Positions 35,885 through 44,246 of a DNA stretch of 64,000 bases are shown here, one piece after another (within the stretch, counting starts at the first letter, position 1; every line of letters begins with the position of its first letter). The DNA lies in NCBI RefSeq assembly GCF_002980575.1, contig NZ_PVBS01000001.1, forward strand, positions 2,011,850-2,075,849. The letters are read 5' to 3'. The position numbers and the translations under genes are program-made. The DNA is from Sphingobacterium gobiense. GTDB taxonomy: Bacteria > Bacteroidota > Bacteroidia > Sphingobacteriales > Sphingobacteriaceae. The notes beneath the pieces were generated by a model. The model saw nothing but the letters and a program-made list of their open reading frames with translations. It made no database searches and was not told where the DNA came from.

Positions 35885-35943
35885 AGCATTTATACAAGCA
35901 TAAAATATGTTTTTTTTATTTTTATAAAATAATCTAAAAAAAT

Positions 35944-35975
35944 CTTGCAAGATAACAGCAGGCTTACTATCTTTG
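35944..35975 (+). promoter_or_regulatory. promoter of tRNA-Leu
   Basis: CTTG (35944-35947), a 20-base spacer, then TATCTTTG (35968-35975) fits the Bacteroidota primary-sigma pattern TTTG-N19-21-TAnnTTTG. The predicted start is about 15-20 bases before the tRNA. Confidence 0.75.
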
Positions 35976-36000
35976 TGCCACAATAAAAGTCCTAATAACT

Positions 36001-36082
36001 GCGGAAGTGGCGTAATTGGTAGCCGCACCAGACTTAGGATCTGGCGCCGAAAGGCGTGGGGGTTCGAGTCCCTTCTTCCGCA
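36001..36082 (+). tRNA. tRNA-Leu (anticodon TAG)
   Basis: An 82-base cloverleaf: acceptor stem GCGGAAG/CTTCCGC with discriminator A, D-arm with GGTAG, anticodon stem CCAGA/TCTGG around loop CTTAGGA (anticodon TAG at 36035-36037, reading CUN codons), a long variable arm (GCGCCGAAAGGCGT region) and T-arm GGGGGTTCGAGTCCC. The long variable arm is typical of Leu. The CCA end is not encoded. Confidence 0.97.
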
Positions 36083-36089
36083 CTTGATG

Positions 36090-36126
36090 TCCTCCCGAAC
36101 TTAATAAACTCGGGAGGATTTTTTTT
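36090..36126 (+). terminator. terminator after tRNA-Leu
   Basis: Stem TCCTCCCGA / TCGGGAGGA with an 11-base loop, followed by an eight-T run. It lies eight bases past the tRNA and 28 bases ahead of the trigger-factor start. Confidence 0.92.
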
Positions 36127-36154
36127 GTAAAATGCGTAAAAGCGAAACGAGAGT

Positions 36155-37498
36155 ATGAATATTTCACACCAAACAGTTGACGATGTCAACGCGAACATTA
36201 AGGTTGAACTAGCGCCCGAAGATTACAACCCTTCGGTAGATAAAGCTATTAAAGAACAAGCAAAAAAGGCTAAGCTGCCAGGTTTCCGTCCGGGCATGGT
36301 TCCCCCGGGCCATATCAGACGTACATACGGGAAATCGATCTTATTCGATGAAATCAACAAGTTGGTCAACGATAAGATTTCGGAATACATCAGCGAAAAC
36401 AAACTGGAAGTTTTGGGACAACCTCTTCCAGTAGAGAATGATGCCGATGCGAAATATAATTGGGATTTTAACGACACGTTTGCCTTTACATACGAAATCG
36501 GTATCGCGCCTGAATTTGAAACACCGTTTTCTAAAGAAACAGCGTTTACAACTTACGACATCAAGGCAGATGATGCTACCTTAGCCGAGCGTGTTAAAAA
36601 TCTTCGCCGCAGCTACGGCAAAATGACTAACCCGGAAGTTTCTGAAGAAGGAGATGTGCTATACGCCACGTTGAAACAAACCAAAGAAGAGGGTATTGAA
36701 AAAACGACTTCTGTACGTACCGACATTGTTGAAGACGCGAAAACTAAAAAGGCTTTGACAGGGTTGAAACAAGATGATACCGTTAAAATCGACATCAAAA
36801 AAGCATTTAAAGTAGCTGATATTGCTCGTATCTTAGGCATTACTGAAGACGAGGCAGATAATCTGGATGTAACAAAGTTTGAATTGACAGTTAAAAACAT
36901 CAACCGTTTAGAGGAAGCCGACTTAAATCAAGAATTCTTCGATAAGTTATTCCCTGCGGGTGATGTAACGAAGGAAGAAGAGTTTGAAGCGAAAGTGAAG
37001 GAAGAAGTGGAAGGTCTTTTCAAACAAAACGCCGATCAGAAGCTACGTAACGATATATATACGTATGGAATGGAGCAGGTGGATGTCAAATTCCCAGAAG
37101 CTTTCTTGAAAAAATGGTTGAAAGCTACCAATCCTAATATTTCTGACGAGGAGTTGGAAGAAGGGTTTGCTGATTTCTTAAGCAACTTAAAATGGACCAT
37201 CATTGAAAACCGCATCGTTACGGCAAATAACTTGGAAGTTAAGTATGACGAAGTGATTAACTTGGCAAAAGAACGCATCTATGCGCAAATTAAGATGTAT
37301 AACACCAATGATGAGCCCACAGATGAACAATTAGGTCAATATGCTCTTCAGTTGTTACAAGACAGAGAACAAGCAAACCGCCTTTTCGAAGAAGCAAAAG
37401 CCCTTAAAGTGTTTGATTATCTAAAAGAGAACGTAACGTTGAAACCACAGGAAATCGCTTATGTAGATTTCGAGAAGTTGGAAAAAGACAGTAAATAA
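36155..37498 (+). CDS. tig: trigger factor, ribosome-associated chaperone
   Basis: Binds near the ribosomal exit tunnel and shields nascent chains. The 447 residues show an N-terminal ribosome-binding domain with the signature GFRPGMVPPGHIRRTYGKSI (residues ~43-62), a reduced FKBP-like middle domain (FAFTYEIGIAPEFETPFSKE; GDVLYATLKQ, ~150-245) and a long helical C-terminal chaperone domain (EELEEGFADFLSNLKWTIIE; LQLLQDREQANRLFEEAKAL). The divergent PPIase region is normal for Bacteroidota and may lack prolyl isomerase activity. The leader is short, right after the tRNA terminator, so transcription may depend partly on readthrough from the tRNA promoter. Its own terminator follows. Confidence 0.95.
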   Translation: MNISHQTVDDVNANIKVELAPEDYNPSVDKAIKEQAKKAKLPGFRPGMVPPGHIRRTYGKSILFDEINKLVNDKISEYISENKLEVLGQPLPVENDADAKYNWDFNDTFAFTYEIGIAPEFETPFSKETAFTTYDIKADDATLAERVKNLRRSYGKMTNPEVSEEGDVLYATLKQTKEEGIEKTTSVRTDIVEDAKTKKALTGLKQDDTVKIDIKKAFKVADIARILGITEDEADNLDVTKFELTVKNINRLEEADLNQEFFDKLFPAGDVTKEEEFEAKVKEEVEGLFKQNADQKLRNDIYTYGMEQVDVKFPEAFLKKWLKATNPNISDEELEEGFADFLSNLKWTIIENRIVTANNLEVKYDEVINLAKERIYAQIKMYNTNDEPTDEQLGQYALQLLQDREQANRLFEEAKALKVFDYLKENVTLKPQEIAYVDFEKLEKDSK

Positions 37499-37524
37499 AC
37501 GTCTTAGAAAATAATAACCACAAA

Positions 37525-37563
37525 CAAAGGCTACCTTTTTGGGGTAGCCTTTGCTATTTTTTT
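37525..37563 (+). terminator. terminator after trigger factor
   Basis: Perfect 11-bp stem CAAAGGCTACC / GGTAGCCTTTG with a 7-base loop, then CTATTTTTTTT. Its T-tract runs to within six bases of the GNAT gene start, which therefore needs its own promoter or readthrough. Confidence 0.92.
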
Positions 37564-37568
37564 AAAAC

Positions 37569-38126
37569 ATGATACAGATTAGAAAGGCAAGGTCTACAGA
37601 TGCGGAAGCAATTGCTCCTATCATGTTGACCGCGATGGAAGAAATTATTTATTATTTTATTGGTGAACAAGACCAACAGAAGGCGACTGCTTTTCTGACC
37701 TATCATATAGCGGAACCGGGAAATCAATATAGCTATGAACATATCATTGTTGCCGAAGAAGATGGAAACATCATCGGACAAATTTGTCTTTATCCGGGAA
37801 ATAAGCTAGAACAATTGCGGGCACCCATCCTTTCCTATTTGCGCACACATTTTAAGAGGGAACCGAACTCGGGTAACGAAACACAGGCTGGGGAAGTTTA
37901 TATTGACACCCTGGCAGTATCAATCGCCGCACAAGGGAAAGGCATGGGAAAAATATTATTGCTTTACGCCATTGACCTTTTCGTGCATCGACAAAAAGAA
38001 GCGCTTGGATTATTGGTAGACAAGGAAAACCCCAAAGCAAGGAAACTTTATTTAGACATCGGCTTTAAGCCTGTGAAGGAGGTCTCTATCTTCGGGAAGC
38101 AACTTGTGCATTTACAGTATTCGTGA
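37569..38126 (+). CDS. GNAT family N-acetyltransferase
   Basis: A 185-residue GNAT fold: N-terminal IRKARSTDAEAIAPIMLTAM, central strand IIVAEEDGNIIGQICLYPG, acetyl-CoA loop in VSIAAQGKGMGKILLLYAID (the R/Q-x-x-G-x-G/A motif here as QGKGMG, ~118-130), then ENPKARKLYLDIGFKPVKEV. A single-domain acetyltransferase; the acceptor substrate cannot be told. The start lies directly after the trigger-factor terminator, with little room for a promoter, so expression may depend on readthrough. It converges on the DUF3943 gene. Confidence 0.9.
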   Translation: MIQIRKARSTDAEAIAPIMLTAMEEIIYYFIGEQDQQKATAFLTYHIAEPGNQYSYEHIIVAEEDGNIIGQICLYPGNKLEQLRAPILSYLRTHFKREPNSGNETQAGEVYIDTLAVSIAAQGKGMGKILLLYAIDLFVHRQKEALGLLVDKENPKARKLYLDIGFKPVKEVSIFGKQLVHLQYS

Positions 38127-38162
38127 TTTGCCAAAGTGTGAAATTATAAAAGCTGGCGCTAG

Positions 38163-39641
38163 CTAAAACCTGACATTATATCCAATGGATAATCGTCCAA
38201 AGGGAAAGCTCCGGGCAAAGTCGGTATATTGCTCGTCTTCAAAATGTCCTTCCAATGCAAAATAACCGGAGCTTACATTTAAGGAGAAGTTCTTGATGAT
38301 GCGTAAGTTGGCCTCTAGTGTAGCAGCGTGCAGAATATAATACGATTCGTTTCCGCTAACGGTAAAAAAAACACCACCGTTGTAGTCGCCTGTAATAAGC
38401 AAACGGTTCAGTATACTTAACTCAGCACGGTAGCGATACCCAGCCCCCGAACCGTAATTATAATTCCGGCTTGCACCATATAGTAAATAGGGATCTGGTA
38501 CAGCTGCTAACAAAATTGCTCCGACACCCATACTCATATTGAGCCTATTCTGCTTTTTATATCGAAACGCCGAGTTCCAACTATACATCAAATTCTGTGC
38601 GCCGTAAAAAAAGGCATCATTATTATAAAAGTCGTAATTCGCACTCAATACGCCATAATGTTCCCCGCGCTTGGTTTTAAAGAACTTATTACCATACAAA
38701 AGTGCATGAACATTGACCGCATTAATAAATGTACTATCACCTTTTCCGAACTCCAGGTTTACGTAAAACTGGTCAAACGGACGTTTGATGTTTTCGGGAC
38801 CATTACTATACCATAGTCGAAGTCTTCCATACGATCCATTCTTTCCTTTCTCCAAGACATCGCCCTCCCGTGCGTCGAATCGACGCACTCCTATATTGAC
38901 TTCTGCCCATATCGTGGAAGAATCGACAGCATTGTATTCGTCAACCTTGCCCCATTTACCATCCAACAGCCGATTTAAACCATTCACCGGATTAACAAAA
39001 AATGCGCCTATTTCATTCGGAATTCTTAAATGGGAATGCCTACTACCTCTTCCCAAAATATTACGGGCAATCCGATGTGTCATTTCCCCCAGAATGATTC
39101 CACCATATGTGGTATTTACTAGATCATTAATAGAAGGTGCTTGGGTTTCACCACCAGTTTCCCAAATATAACTCCCGGCAAACGTAGCGATACTGGATTG
39201 ATAAAAGTTGTAGCCATTACTTCTAAATGCGTTAAAATATAGCTGCCCATGGTAAGGATGATCTAAATGATTGGTCGTAAACTGGTTGTCGTCCCAATCC
39301 CATGCAGAGAATCGCTGATGGTCAATAAAATTTTTAAAACTGATATACGAATAAGGATCTTTCGTAATAAACCGATTGAATGTTGCAGGAAAAGCCTGTG
39401 TTAAAAACCATTCAACACCTGCTCTCCAAAATTTCTTTTCTCTTTTAGGTTCTTCTGTTGTACGAGTAAAGCGAGGTAGCGGATCAACCTGCACATGCTG
39501 CCCCCAACGCGCCTGCCGACTGGTATCCAGCAGCTGTATTGTTGTATCGATATGATGTAAGTTGCCAAAGTGTTGCGCATTCGCATTGATGCTATACAGT
39601 GCTAACACCGTCAACAAGAAACAATAGCGTAGTAACTTCAT
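38163..39641 (-). CDS. DUF3943 outer-membrane-associated protein
   Basis: A 492-residue protein with signal peptide (MKLLRYCFLLTVLALYSINANAQ). It shows the DUF3943 core: WDDNQFTTNHLDHPYHGQLY, FNAFRSNGYNFYQSSIATFA, GSYIWETGGETQAPSINDLV and NTTYGGIILGEMTHRIAR (residues ~115-210). The rest is beta-rich and ends like an outer-membrane barrel strand (FPFGRLSIGYNVRF), suggesting a barrel with a conserved periplasmic domain. Function unknown for the family. It is transcribed alone, convergent with the GNAT gene and divergent from the secreted two-repeat protein. Confidence 0.85.
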   Translation of the reverse strand: MKLLRYCFLLTVLALYSINANAQHFGNLHHIDTTIQLLDTSRQARWGQHVQVDPLPRFTRTTEEPKREKKFWRAGVEWFLTQAFPATFNRFITKDPYSYISFKNFIDHQRFSAWDWDDNQFTTNHLDHPYHGQLYFNAFRSNGYNFYQSSIATFAGSYIWETGGETQAPSINDLVNTTYGGIILGEMTHRIARNILGRGSRHSHLRIPNEIGAFFVNPVNGLNRLLDGKWGKVDEYNAVDSSTIWAEVNIGVRRFDAREGDVLEKGKNGSYGRLRLWYSNGPENIKRPFDQFYVNLEFGKGDSTFINAVNVHALLYGNKFFKTKRGEHYGVLSANYDFYNNDAFFYGAQNLMYSWNSAFRYKKQNRLNMSMGVGAILLAAVPDPYLLYGASRNYNYGSGAGYRYRAELSILNRLLITGDYNGGVFFTVSGNESYYILHAATLEANLRIIKNFSLNVSSGYFALEGHFEDEQYTDFARSFPFGRLSIGYNVRF

Positions 39642-39658
39642 TATTATCTTAAAACCAA

Positions 39659-39666
39659 CAAAGTTA
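39659..39666 (-). promoter_or_regulatory. -7 element of the DUF3943 gene
   Basis: Minus-strand TAACTTTG matches TAnnTTTG, 18 bases ahead of the ATG. The T-rich -33 region is present but not at an ideal distance. Confidence 0.4.
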
Positions 39667-39756
39667 TAATTTGTGTGATGGAAAACTGAAAATTGAACAA
39701 AAAAACATGTTTCATGTTAATTTGTTATTTTTATATTGAACCAACATAGACATATC

Positions 39757-40452
39757 ATGAAGAAATTAATTTTATCGGCTGTTTTGTTGTTTTTTGCTAC
39801 ATTGATTATGGCACAGACGGCGGCAAATCTTAAAGGTGTATATACAGCGAAAAAAGATGACGCAAATATCGTTTGGATGTTTATTGATGGATATTCTTCT
39901 CAAACGACCTATAAAAACAACGCTTATATATCAACTTTCGGTGGCCCTTACACGTATCAAGATGGAGCACTAAACGTTCAAGTTGAATATGATGATGCCG
40001 ATGTCGGTGCTATTGGCCAAACAAAAAGCTGGGCTTTGACTGCAAATGCAGACGGTTTACAGGAACAATCTGGAAAGGCATGGAAAAAAGAAGCGGCTAA
40101 AGCTCAAGATTTGGATGGGTTATGGCGGATAACCGGAAGAAAACAAGGCAACGACCTCGTTCAAATACACCAAAGTGGTACCCGCAAAACCATTAAGCTC
40201 TTAGTGGATGGTTATTTCCAATGGATGGCTATAGATCCAGGAGCGAAGACTTTTTCCGGTACAGGAGGAGGACATTATACGTTTACTAGTGGCAAATATA
40301 GTGAACACATCCTATTTTTCTCACGAGATAATTCGCGTGTTGGTACTAGTCTGAGTTTTGACGGCGAATTAAAAGACGGAACTTGGCATCACAGCGGCTT
40401 GAGCTCAAAAGGTGACCCTATCTATGAAATTTGGAGTAGAGATAACAAATAA
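39757..40452 (+). CDS. secreted protein with two related beta-rich domains, function unknown
   Basis: A 231-residue protein with signal peptide (MKKLILSAVLLFFATLIMAQ); a TTG at 39736 would place seven extra residues before it, so I use the ATG at 39757. Two halves look alike: KGVYTAKKDDANIVWMFIDG...GGPYTYQDGALNVQVEYDD and DGLWRITGRKQGND...LVDGYFQWMAIDP...GGHYTFTSGKYSEHILFFS. Each reads as a lipocalin-like or small beta-barrel unit (G-x-W/Y, W-x-x-I/D, GGxYT). A recent internal duplication is likely. I do not know a named family or function. It ends six bases from the convergent ECF sigma gene. Confidence 0.75.
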   Translation: MKKLILSAVLLFFATLIMAQTAANLKGVYTAKKDDANIVWMFIDGYSSQTTYKNNAYISTFGGPYTYQDGALNVQVEYDDADVGAIGQTKSWALTANADGLQEQSGKAWKKEAAKAQDLDGLWRITGRKQGNDLVQIHQSGTRKTIKLLVDGYFQWMAIDPGAKTFSGTGGGHYTFTSGKYSEHILFFSRDNSRVGTSLSFDGELKDGTWHHSGLSSKGDPIYEIWSRDNK

Positions 40453-40458
40453 AGGGGA

Positions 40459-41055
40459 TTAAAAATTAGTCAAGAATGTAAACACTAAAAAGGCGGTATA
40501 AAAACTGATATCTTTTTCTTTAAATATCAGACGTAAAGCTGAAAGGGCTTTTGACCTGGCAAAGTATACATTGCTCGCAGTAGTTCCTAAGGTTTCGCAA
40601 ATTTCCAGTGTGCCCAGTCCCTCAAGATAAGACAGGCGAAACACTTCTGCCTGTTGTGTGGGGAGCGTGTCCAATTCTGCAACAATCTGATCAATCAGCT
40701 CTGTGTAGATGATATGCGTGAGTATATCTGTCCTCGTCTCTACCATATCCCCCAACAGCTCTTCCCGTAAATCAACTGTTTTATGATACGAAGAACCTAT
40801 ATGATTATAACAGGCATTGCGGACCGTCAGGTACAGAAAGGATTTGATTGCTTCTACAGATACGGCCTTTTCACGTCCTTGCCACAACTTATAAAATGAT
40901 TCAGAAACAATCTCCTCCGAAGCCTCTCTATTTTTGGTAATTTTATATGCAAAAAAACGCAACTGTTCGCCATACTGCAACATAAAAAACAGCAGTCCGT
41001 CTTCTTCACCGGCTCGTAGCATATCAAGGTATTTTCTGCTCTCTAATAATTGCAT
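40459..41055 (-). CDS. ECF-type RNA polymerase sigma factor
   Basis: A 198-residue ECF sigma-70 with region 2 (ITKNREASEEIVSESFYKLW, ~45-75) and region 4 (VFRLSYLEGLGTLEICETLG; TTASNVYFARSKALSALRLI, ~135-180). The start is put at MQLLESRKYL; an ATG at 41100 would add 15 unlikely residues. It is the family cotranscribed with FecR in Bacteroidota SusC/SusD loci. Here it lies at the downstream end of the cluster, 104 bases after the MBL-fold gene, instead of directly before fecR. It is the only sigma factor in the window and the likely partner of FecR at 50008-51201, though this is inference. Confidence 0.92.
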   Translation of the reverse strand: MQLLESRKYLDMLRAGEEDGLLFFMLQYGEQLRFFAYKITKNREASEEIVSESFYKLWQGREKAVSVEAIKSFLYLTVRNACYNHIGSSYHKTVDLREELLGDMVETRTDILTHIIYTELIDQIVAELDTLPTQQAEVFRLSYLEGLGTLEICETLGTTASNVYFARSKALSALRLIFKEKDISFYTAFLVFTFLTNF

Positions 41056-41159
41056 TTCAGGTTTTTCATATCTAGTATAAAAACAGAAGCAAAATAACAA
41101 AAATAAATATGACTAGCTTGAGAATGAGCCGTTATGTTTTTGTTAAGAAAAGTTACTTT

Positions 41160-42164
41160 TCATCTAATCAATTTTCCATTCTTCCAAACCATCTGCTCGC
41201 CCCAAAAAGGCATAATCGTATTTTCGCAGTCTACGCCGGTAAGATGCTTCAAGGTCTGCGTGATAGACGCTTGCCCCTTTGGTTCATGTCGTAGTTCAAT
41301 CAGATGCGATAATACTGCATATTTTGGATTAACCAATCCCTCTGCAGTGCCGATAATATCATTTTCCCTTGGCGCGCCCCAACGCAAGATCAGCATATCG
41401 ACATCACCCTGTACATTACCGAAGCGATCGGATTCAAAACCAGAATCTCCACAATGTAATAGCGAGAAGCCTCCCCCATCGGCACCGCAATCTATACGCA
41501 AAGACATCACGAAATCGAGAAGTTTAGGACTTCTTAAATGACTGGAAATATCTGTTCGGACGGTAAACTTACCAATCTGATAACTTGTAGCCGTTGTTGA
41601 CAAATACTCCGCACAGCCTTTATAGAAATTTGTAATGACTGGCTTACCGGCTTTTGTCATTGCTTCCATTAGCTTCACATGCGCGTGATCACCATGGTTA
41701 TGCGTGATACAAAGAAAATCCAGATAAGGTTCCAATTGTTCGGCCAATCGGTGTTCTACATCGATACCAAAACAGCCAGAGGGGGTCTTTACAACAAATC
41801 CCATGTTATACAATAACCAAACCCGGGCTGTTCCCTTTTTTAACTTGGTCTTCTTCACCTCATCCAGCACTTTATCGAAAGCTTCCCGATAGCAGTAAAT
41901 CATCGGAACTTCTTTTTCCATTTGCTCAGCTTCGTCTTCTGGCTTGGCTAAATAGGCTTTAAACGTACTAGCTTCCAAACCATCCGAATAGCGCTGAAAC
42001 TGATGTAAAAAGGCTAAGCGTTTCTCATCCAAGCGCAAAGGCGATGTTTTGCGAAACGCCGCCATCGAGTCTATGGCAGTATTGGTGGCGCGTTCAAGTT
42101 TCTGCGCAAAACCGGATTGCACGATCATGATAAGCGCAATCAACGTGGTGAATATATTTTTCAT
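41160..42164 (-). CDS. secreted metallo-beta-lactamase-fold hydrolase
   Basis: A 334-residue enzyme with signal peptide (MKNIFTTLIALIMIVQSGFAQ). The zinc-binding HxHxDH region appears as DFLCITHNHGDHAHVKLMEA (residues ~145-160), preceded by GFVVKTPSGCFGIDVEH and followed by LHCGDSGFESDRF (later metal Asp) and AVLSHLIELRHEP. This is the UlaG-like/lactonase-type MBL group in outline; the substrate cannot be read from the sequence. It lies 13 bases after the DUF4998 gene in the SusC/SusD operon, so a role in processing the imported compound is likely. No glycoside hydrolase accompanies it. Confidence 0.9.
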   Translation of the reverse strand: MKNIFTTLIALIMIVQSGFAQKLERATNTAIDSMAAFRKTSPLRLDEKRLAFLHQFQRYSDGLEASTFKAYLAKPEDEAEQMEKEVPMIYCYREAFDKVLDEVKKTKLKKGTARVWLLYNMGFVVKTPSGCFGIDVEHRLAEQLEPYLDFLCITHNHGDHAHVKLMEAMTKAGKPVITNFYKGCAEYLSTTATSYQIGKFTVRTDISSHLRSPKLLDFVMSLRIDCGADGGGFSLLHCGDSGFESDRFGNVQGDVDMLILRWGAPRENDIIGTAEGLVNPKYAVLSHLIELRHEPKGQASITQTLKHLTGVDCENTIMPFWGEQMVWKNGKLIR

Positions 42165-42177
42165 CTTCAGTAGAATT

Positions 42178-42873
42178 TTATGGAATAACCGTCTCCAGAT
42201 AGCTTGGCGTCACAAGTGTATCAATATCACTTTCATTAATTAGATATCGTGTTTTACTCCGCACGACCCCTCCGGGTTTAGCATCATGCAGCTCTAAGCG
42301 TTCTACGACACGCACCTCCTCCGTAAACTGACCGTTGCTCTGCTCGTAACTGACCAAATTATCGACAACCCCTACCCGATTATCGAATTCGATCGTTTGA
42401 CCATCAGAAATAAATCGAGGCGTGGCGTGCAACAATGTTCCTACATAGTTCGGACCATACACAAAACCTCCTTGATCCGTCAGTAATGACCTGTTTCCAA
42501 AAGCATCCACATTCCAGGCCTCGATCAAAACATTCCCTTCAATACCGGACATATCCAATTCAGCATAATAACTGTCCAAATCTTCATCATAGTTTTCCGG
42601 CACATAATTCACCTTTACCGAATCCGGATTACCCGAAGCAGCGTTCCATCTCAACACACAGTGTGCTCTGTTCACATCCTCCACAGGTAGAATTCGAACG
42701 CCCACTTTTTCATAACCTGATCTCACTTCCAATTCTGCAATTTTCCCTGCATATATAATCGGTCCGTCTTTGATGTGCTGATTCAGCAATTCATCTGCGT
42801 CATCGCAGCTTATTCCCGTAAACACCAACAAGCTTATTGTCATTTGTTTTATATACCTATACATTGTCAACAT
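42178..42873 (-). CDS. DUF4998 surface lipoprotein
   Basis: A 231-residue lipoprotein (lipobox TGISC, Cys23; the start may also be the ATG three codons in). The conserved opening DGPIIYAGKIAELEVRSGYE and the beta-sandwich pattern (VRILPVEDVNRAHCVLRWNA; VLIEAWNVDAFGNRS) fit DUF4998 proteins found in SusC/SusD loci, which are thought to be surface-exposed ligand-binding partners. It lies between the DUF5000 lipoprotein and the MBL-fold gene, 11 and 13 bases away, within one operon. Confidence 0.8.
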   Translation of the reverse strand: MLTMYRYIKQMTISLLVFTGISCDDADELLNQHIKDGPIIYAGKIAELEVRSGYEKVGVRILPVEDVNRAHCVLRWNAASGNPDSVKVNYVPENYDEDLDSYYAELDMSGIEGNVLIEAWNVDAFGNRSLLTDQGGFVYGPNYVGTLLHATPRFISDGQTIEFDNRVGVVDNLVSYEQSNGQFTEEVRVVERLELHDAKPGGVVRSKTRYLINESDIDTLVTPSYLETVIP

Positions 42874-42883
42874 TCTTTTTTGA

Positions 42884-44230
42884 TTAATAATACTTCAATA
42901 CCTCCCCAAACATTTTGAACTCATTGATGGTATAGAAGTTCTCGTTTGCCGTATAACTTTCCATAAGTTGAAGCCGCATATAACGGAACGACTCGGTAGG
43001 AATTGCTTCTAAGCTTACGTTGTCCTCGGAGATTGCGTATTCCTGTCTGTTATAAAAATAATCAGTCTCTTCCTGCGTGATACTTGCTGAATTGGCCGGC
43101 ATCTTACCTTCGTATTCACCAATTAACGTCCACCCTTCCGGAAACTTAGACCAACGCGATGCATTGGCATCATCGGTTCCCCATATTCTGAATCGCTTTA
43201 CACTCGACCGAGAATACAGGTAACTAGACGATGGACGTGGGTAAAGTTGCACACGACTAAGTCGTAAATCTTGGCGCAAGTCAAACGTTACGTAAACATC
43301 GTCGATATATGTACGTTGCCCATCCGAAGATTCCTCGTAAAACTTACGCGCCAAAAAGTTATTTGCGGTCGTTACGCCGTTAAACATGGTTATCGGCGCA
43401 AAGCCTGCACTATGGGTGGTGGCATCGTTTAGCAAACCTGTTACCGGATCAACTCCAAATTCTGCAAAATCTTTACTTGTTGTCCCATAAGTTGGATTGA
43501 AATAAGTAACCGCCTCTACCAAATTATAATCAATGATATCTTCCTTAAAAGGAGTGATCATTTCAATCAGGGTATCCGTCCGATTACCCCACTTATCCGA
43601 CAACGCAAATCCAAAGGTTTGTTCCACATTATCGTATTGTCTCAAATAAGTAGCTGTATTGACGGAATCCGAACTATAAATCGTTTTAGAAGGGTCTTCA
43701 ATCAACGTTTTCACCCCCAGTTGTATTTCATCTTCCGTCAACACATGGATCGCAAAAGGCAAGGCCTCTTTGTTGTCCCATTCCAGTTTTACACCACCAA
43801 AAGCAGGCGTAGCCAACAAACTTGCCCGAGCAACCTCCACCGGCGACAGCAAAGGCTTATCACGTACTTGCGTAATATCCGATCTGTTGCCGCTTTCATC
43901 CATGACCGCCAAATCCACCGTGACTTCATCGGTACCGGTAAAACCTTCCACCAAAATCGTATTGCTATAACGCGACACTTTGAATTCCACCTGATTGCCA
44001 GCCTTATTGATATAGGTAGCCACCACCTGTGCGTGATTCGGATTTCCCGCCGGCAAACTAAAATGAATTTCTAAGGCTCCGGCCATCGGCACCACACGAT
44101 TCACCGTCAATTTTTCGGGCGTATCCGTACCAAAATCAGGTTGTTCTATTCCTAAATAGGAGTCCATGCAGGAGACCGCCATCATACTGATAATCAGCAT
44201 TAGGATTGCATATATTCTATTGTTTTTCAT
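42884..44230 (-). CDS. DUF4959/DUF5000 surface lipoprotein
   Basis: A 448-residue lipoprotein (start MKNNRIYAILMLIISMMAVSC; an ATG at 44242 adds four residues). Three beta domains are visible: an N-terminal Ig-like DUF4959 (VNRVVPMAGALEIHFSLPAG, ~35-115), a middle domain (PAFGGVKLEWDNKEALPFAI, ~125-225) and a C-terminal discoidin-like DUF5000 (VTFDLRQDLRLSRVQLYPRP; SFRYMRLQLMESYTANENFY, ~290-448). Such proteins act as surface glycan-binding partners of SusCD. It lies 16 bases after susD. Confidence 0.85.
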   Translation of the reverse strand: MKNNRIYAILMLIISMMAVSCMDSYLGIEQPDFGTDTPEKLTVNRVVPMAGALEIHFSLPAGNPNHAQVVATYINKAGNQVEFKVSRYSNTILVEGFTGTDEVTVDLAVMDESGNRSDITQVRDKPLLSPVEVARASLLATPAFGGVKLEWDNKEALPFAIHVLTEDEIQLGVKTLIEDPSKTIYSSDSVNTATYLRQYDNVEQTFGFALSDKWGNRTDTLIEMITPFKEDIIDYNLVEAVTYFNPTYGTTSKDFAEFGVDPVTGLLNDATTHSAGFAPITMFNGVTTANNFLARKFYEESSDGQRTYIDDVYVTFDLRQDLRLSRVQLYPRPSSSYLYSRSSVKRFRIWGTDDANASRWSKFPEGWTLIGEYEGKMPANSASITQEETDYFYNRQEYAISEDNVSLEAIPTESFRYMRLQLMESYTANENFYTINEFKMFGEVLKYY

Positions 44231-44246
44231 TTTCACTATCAATTAA

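Noticed and set aside
35967..36167. 66-residue open frame on the minus strand across tRNA-Leu
   Set aside because: It lies antisense to the tRNA and its terminator, has no family features and is a chance frame.
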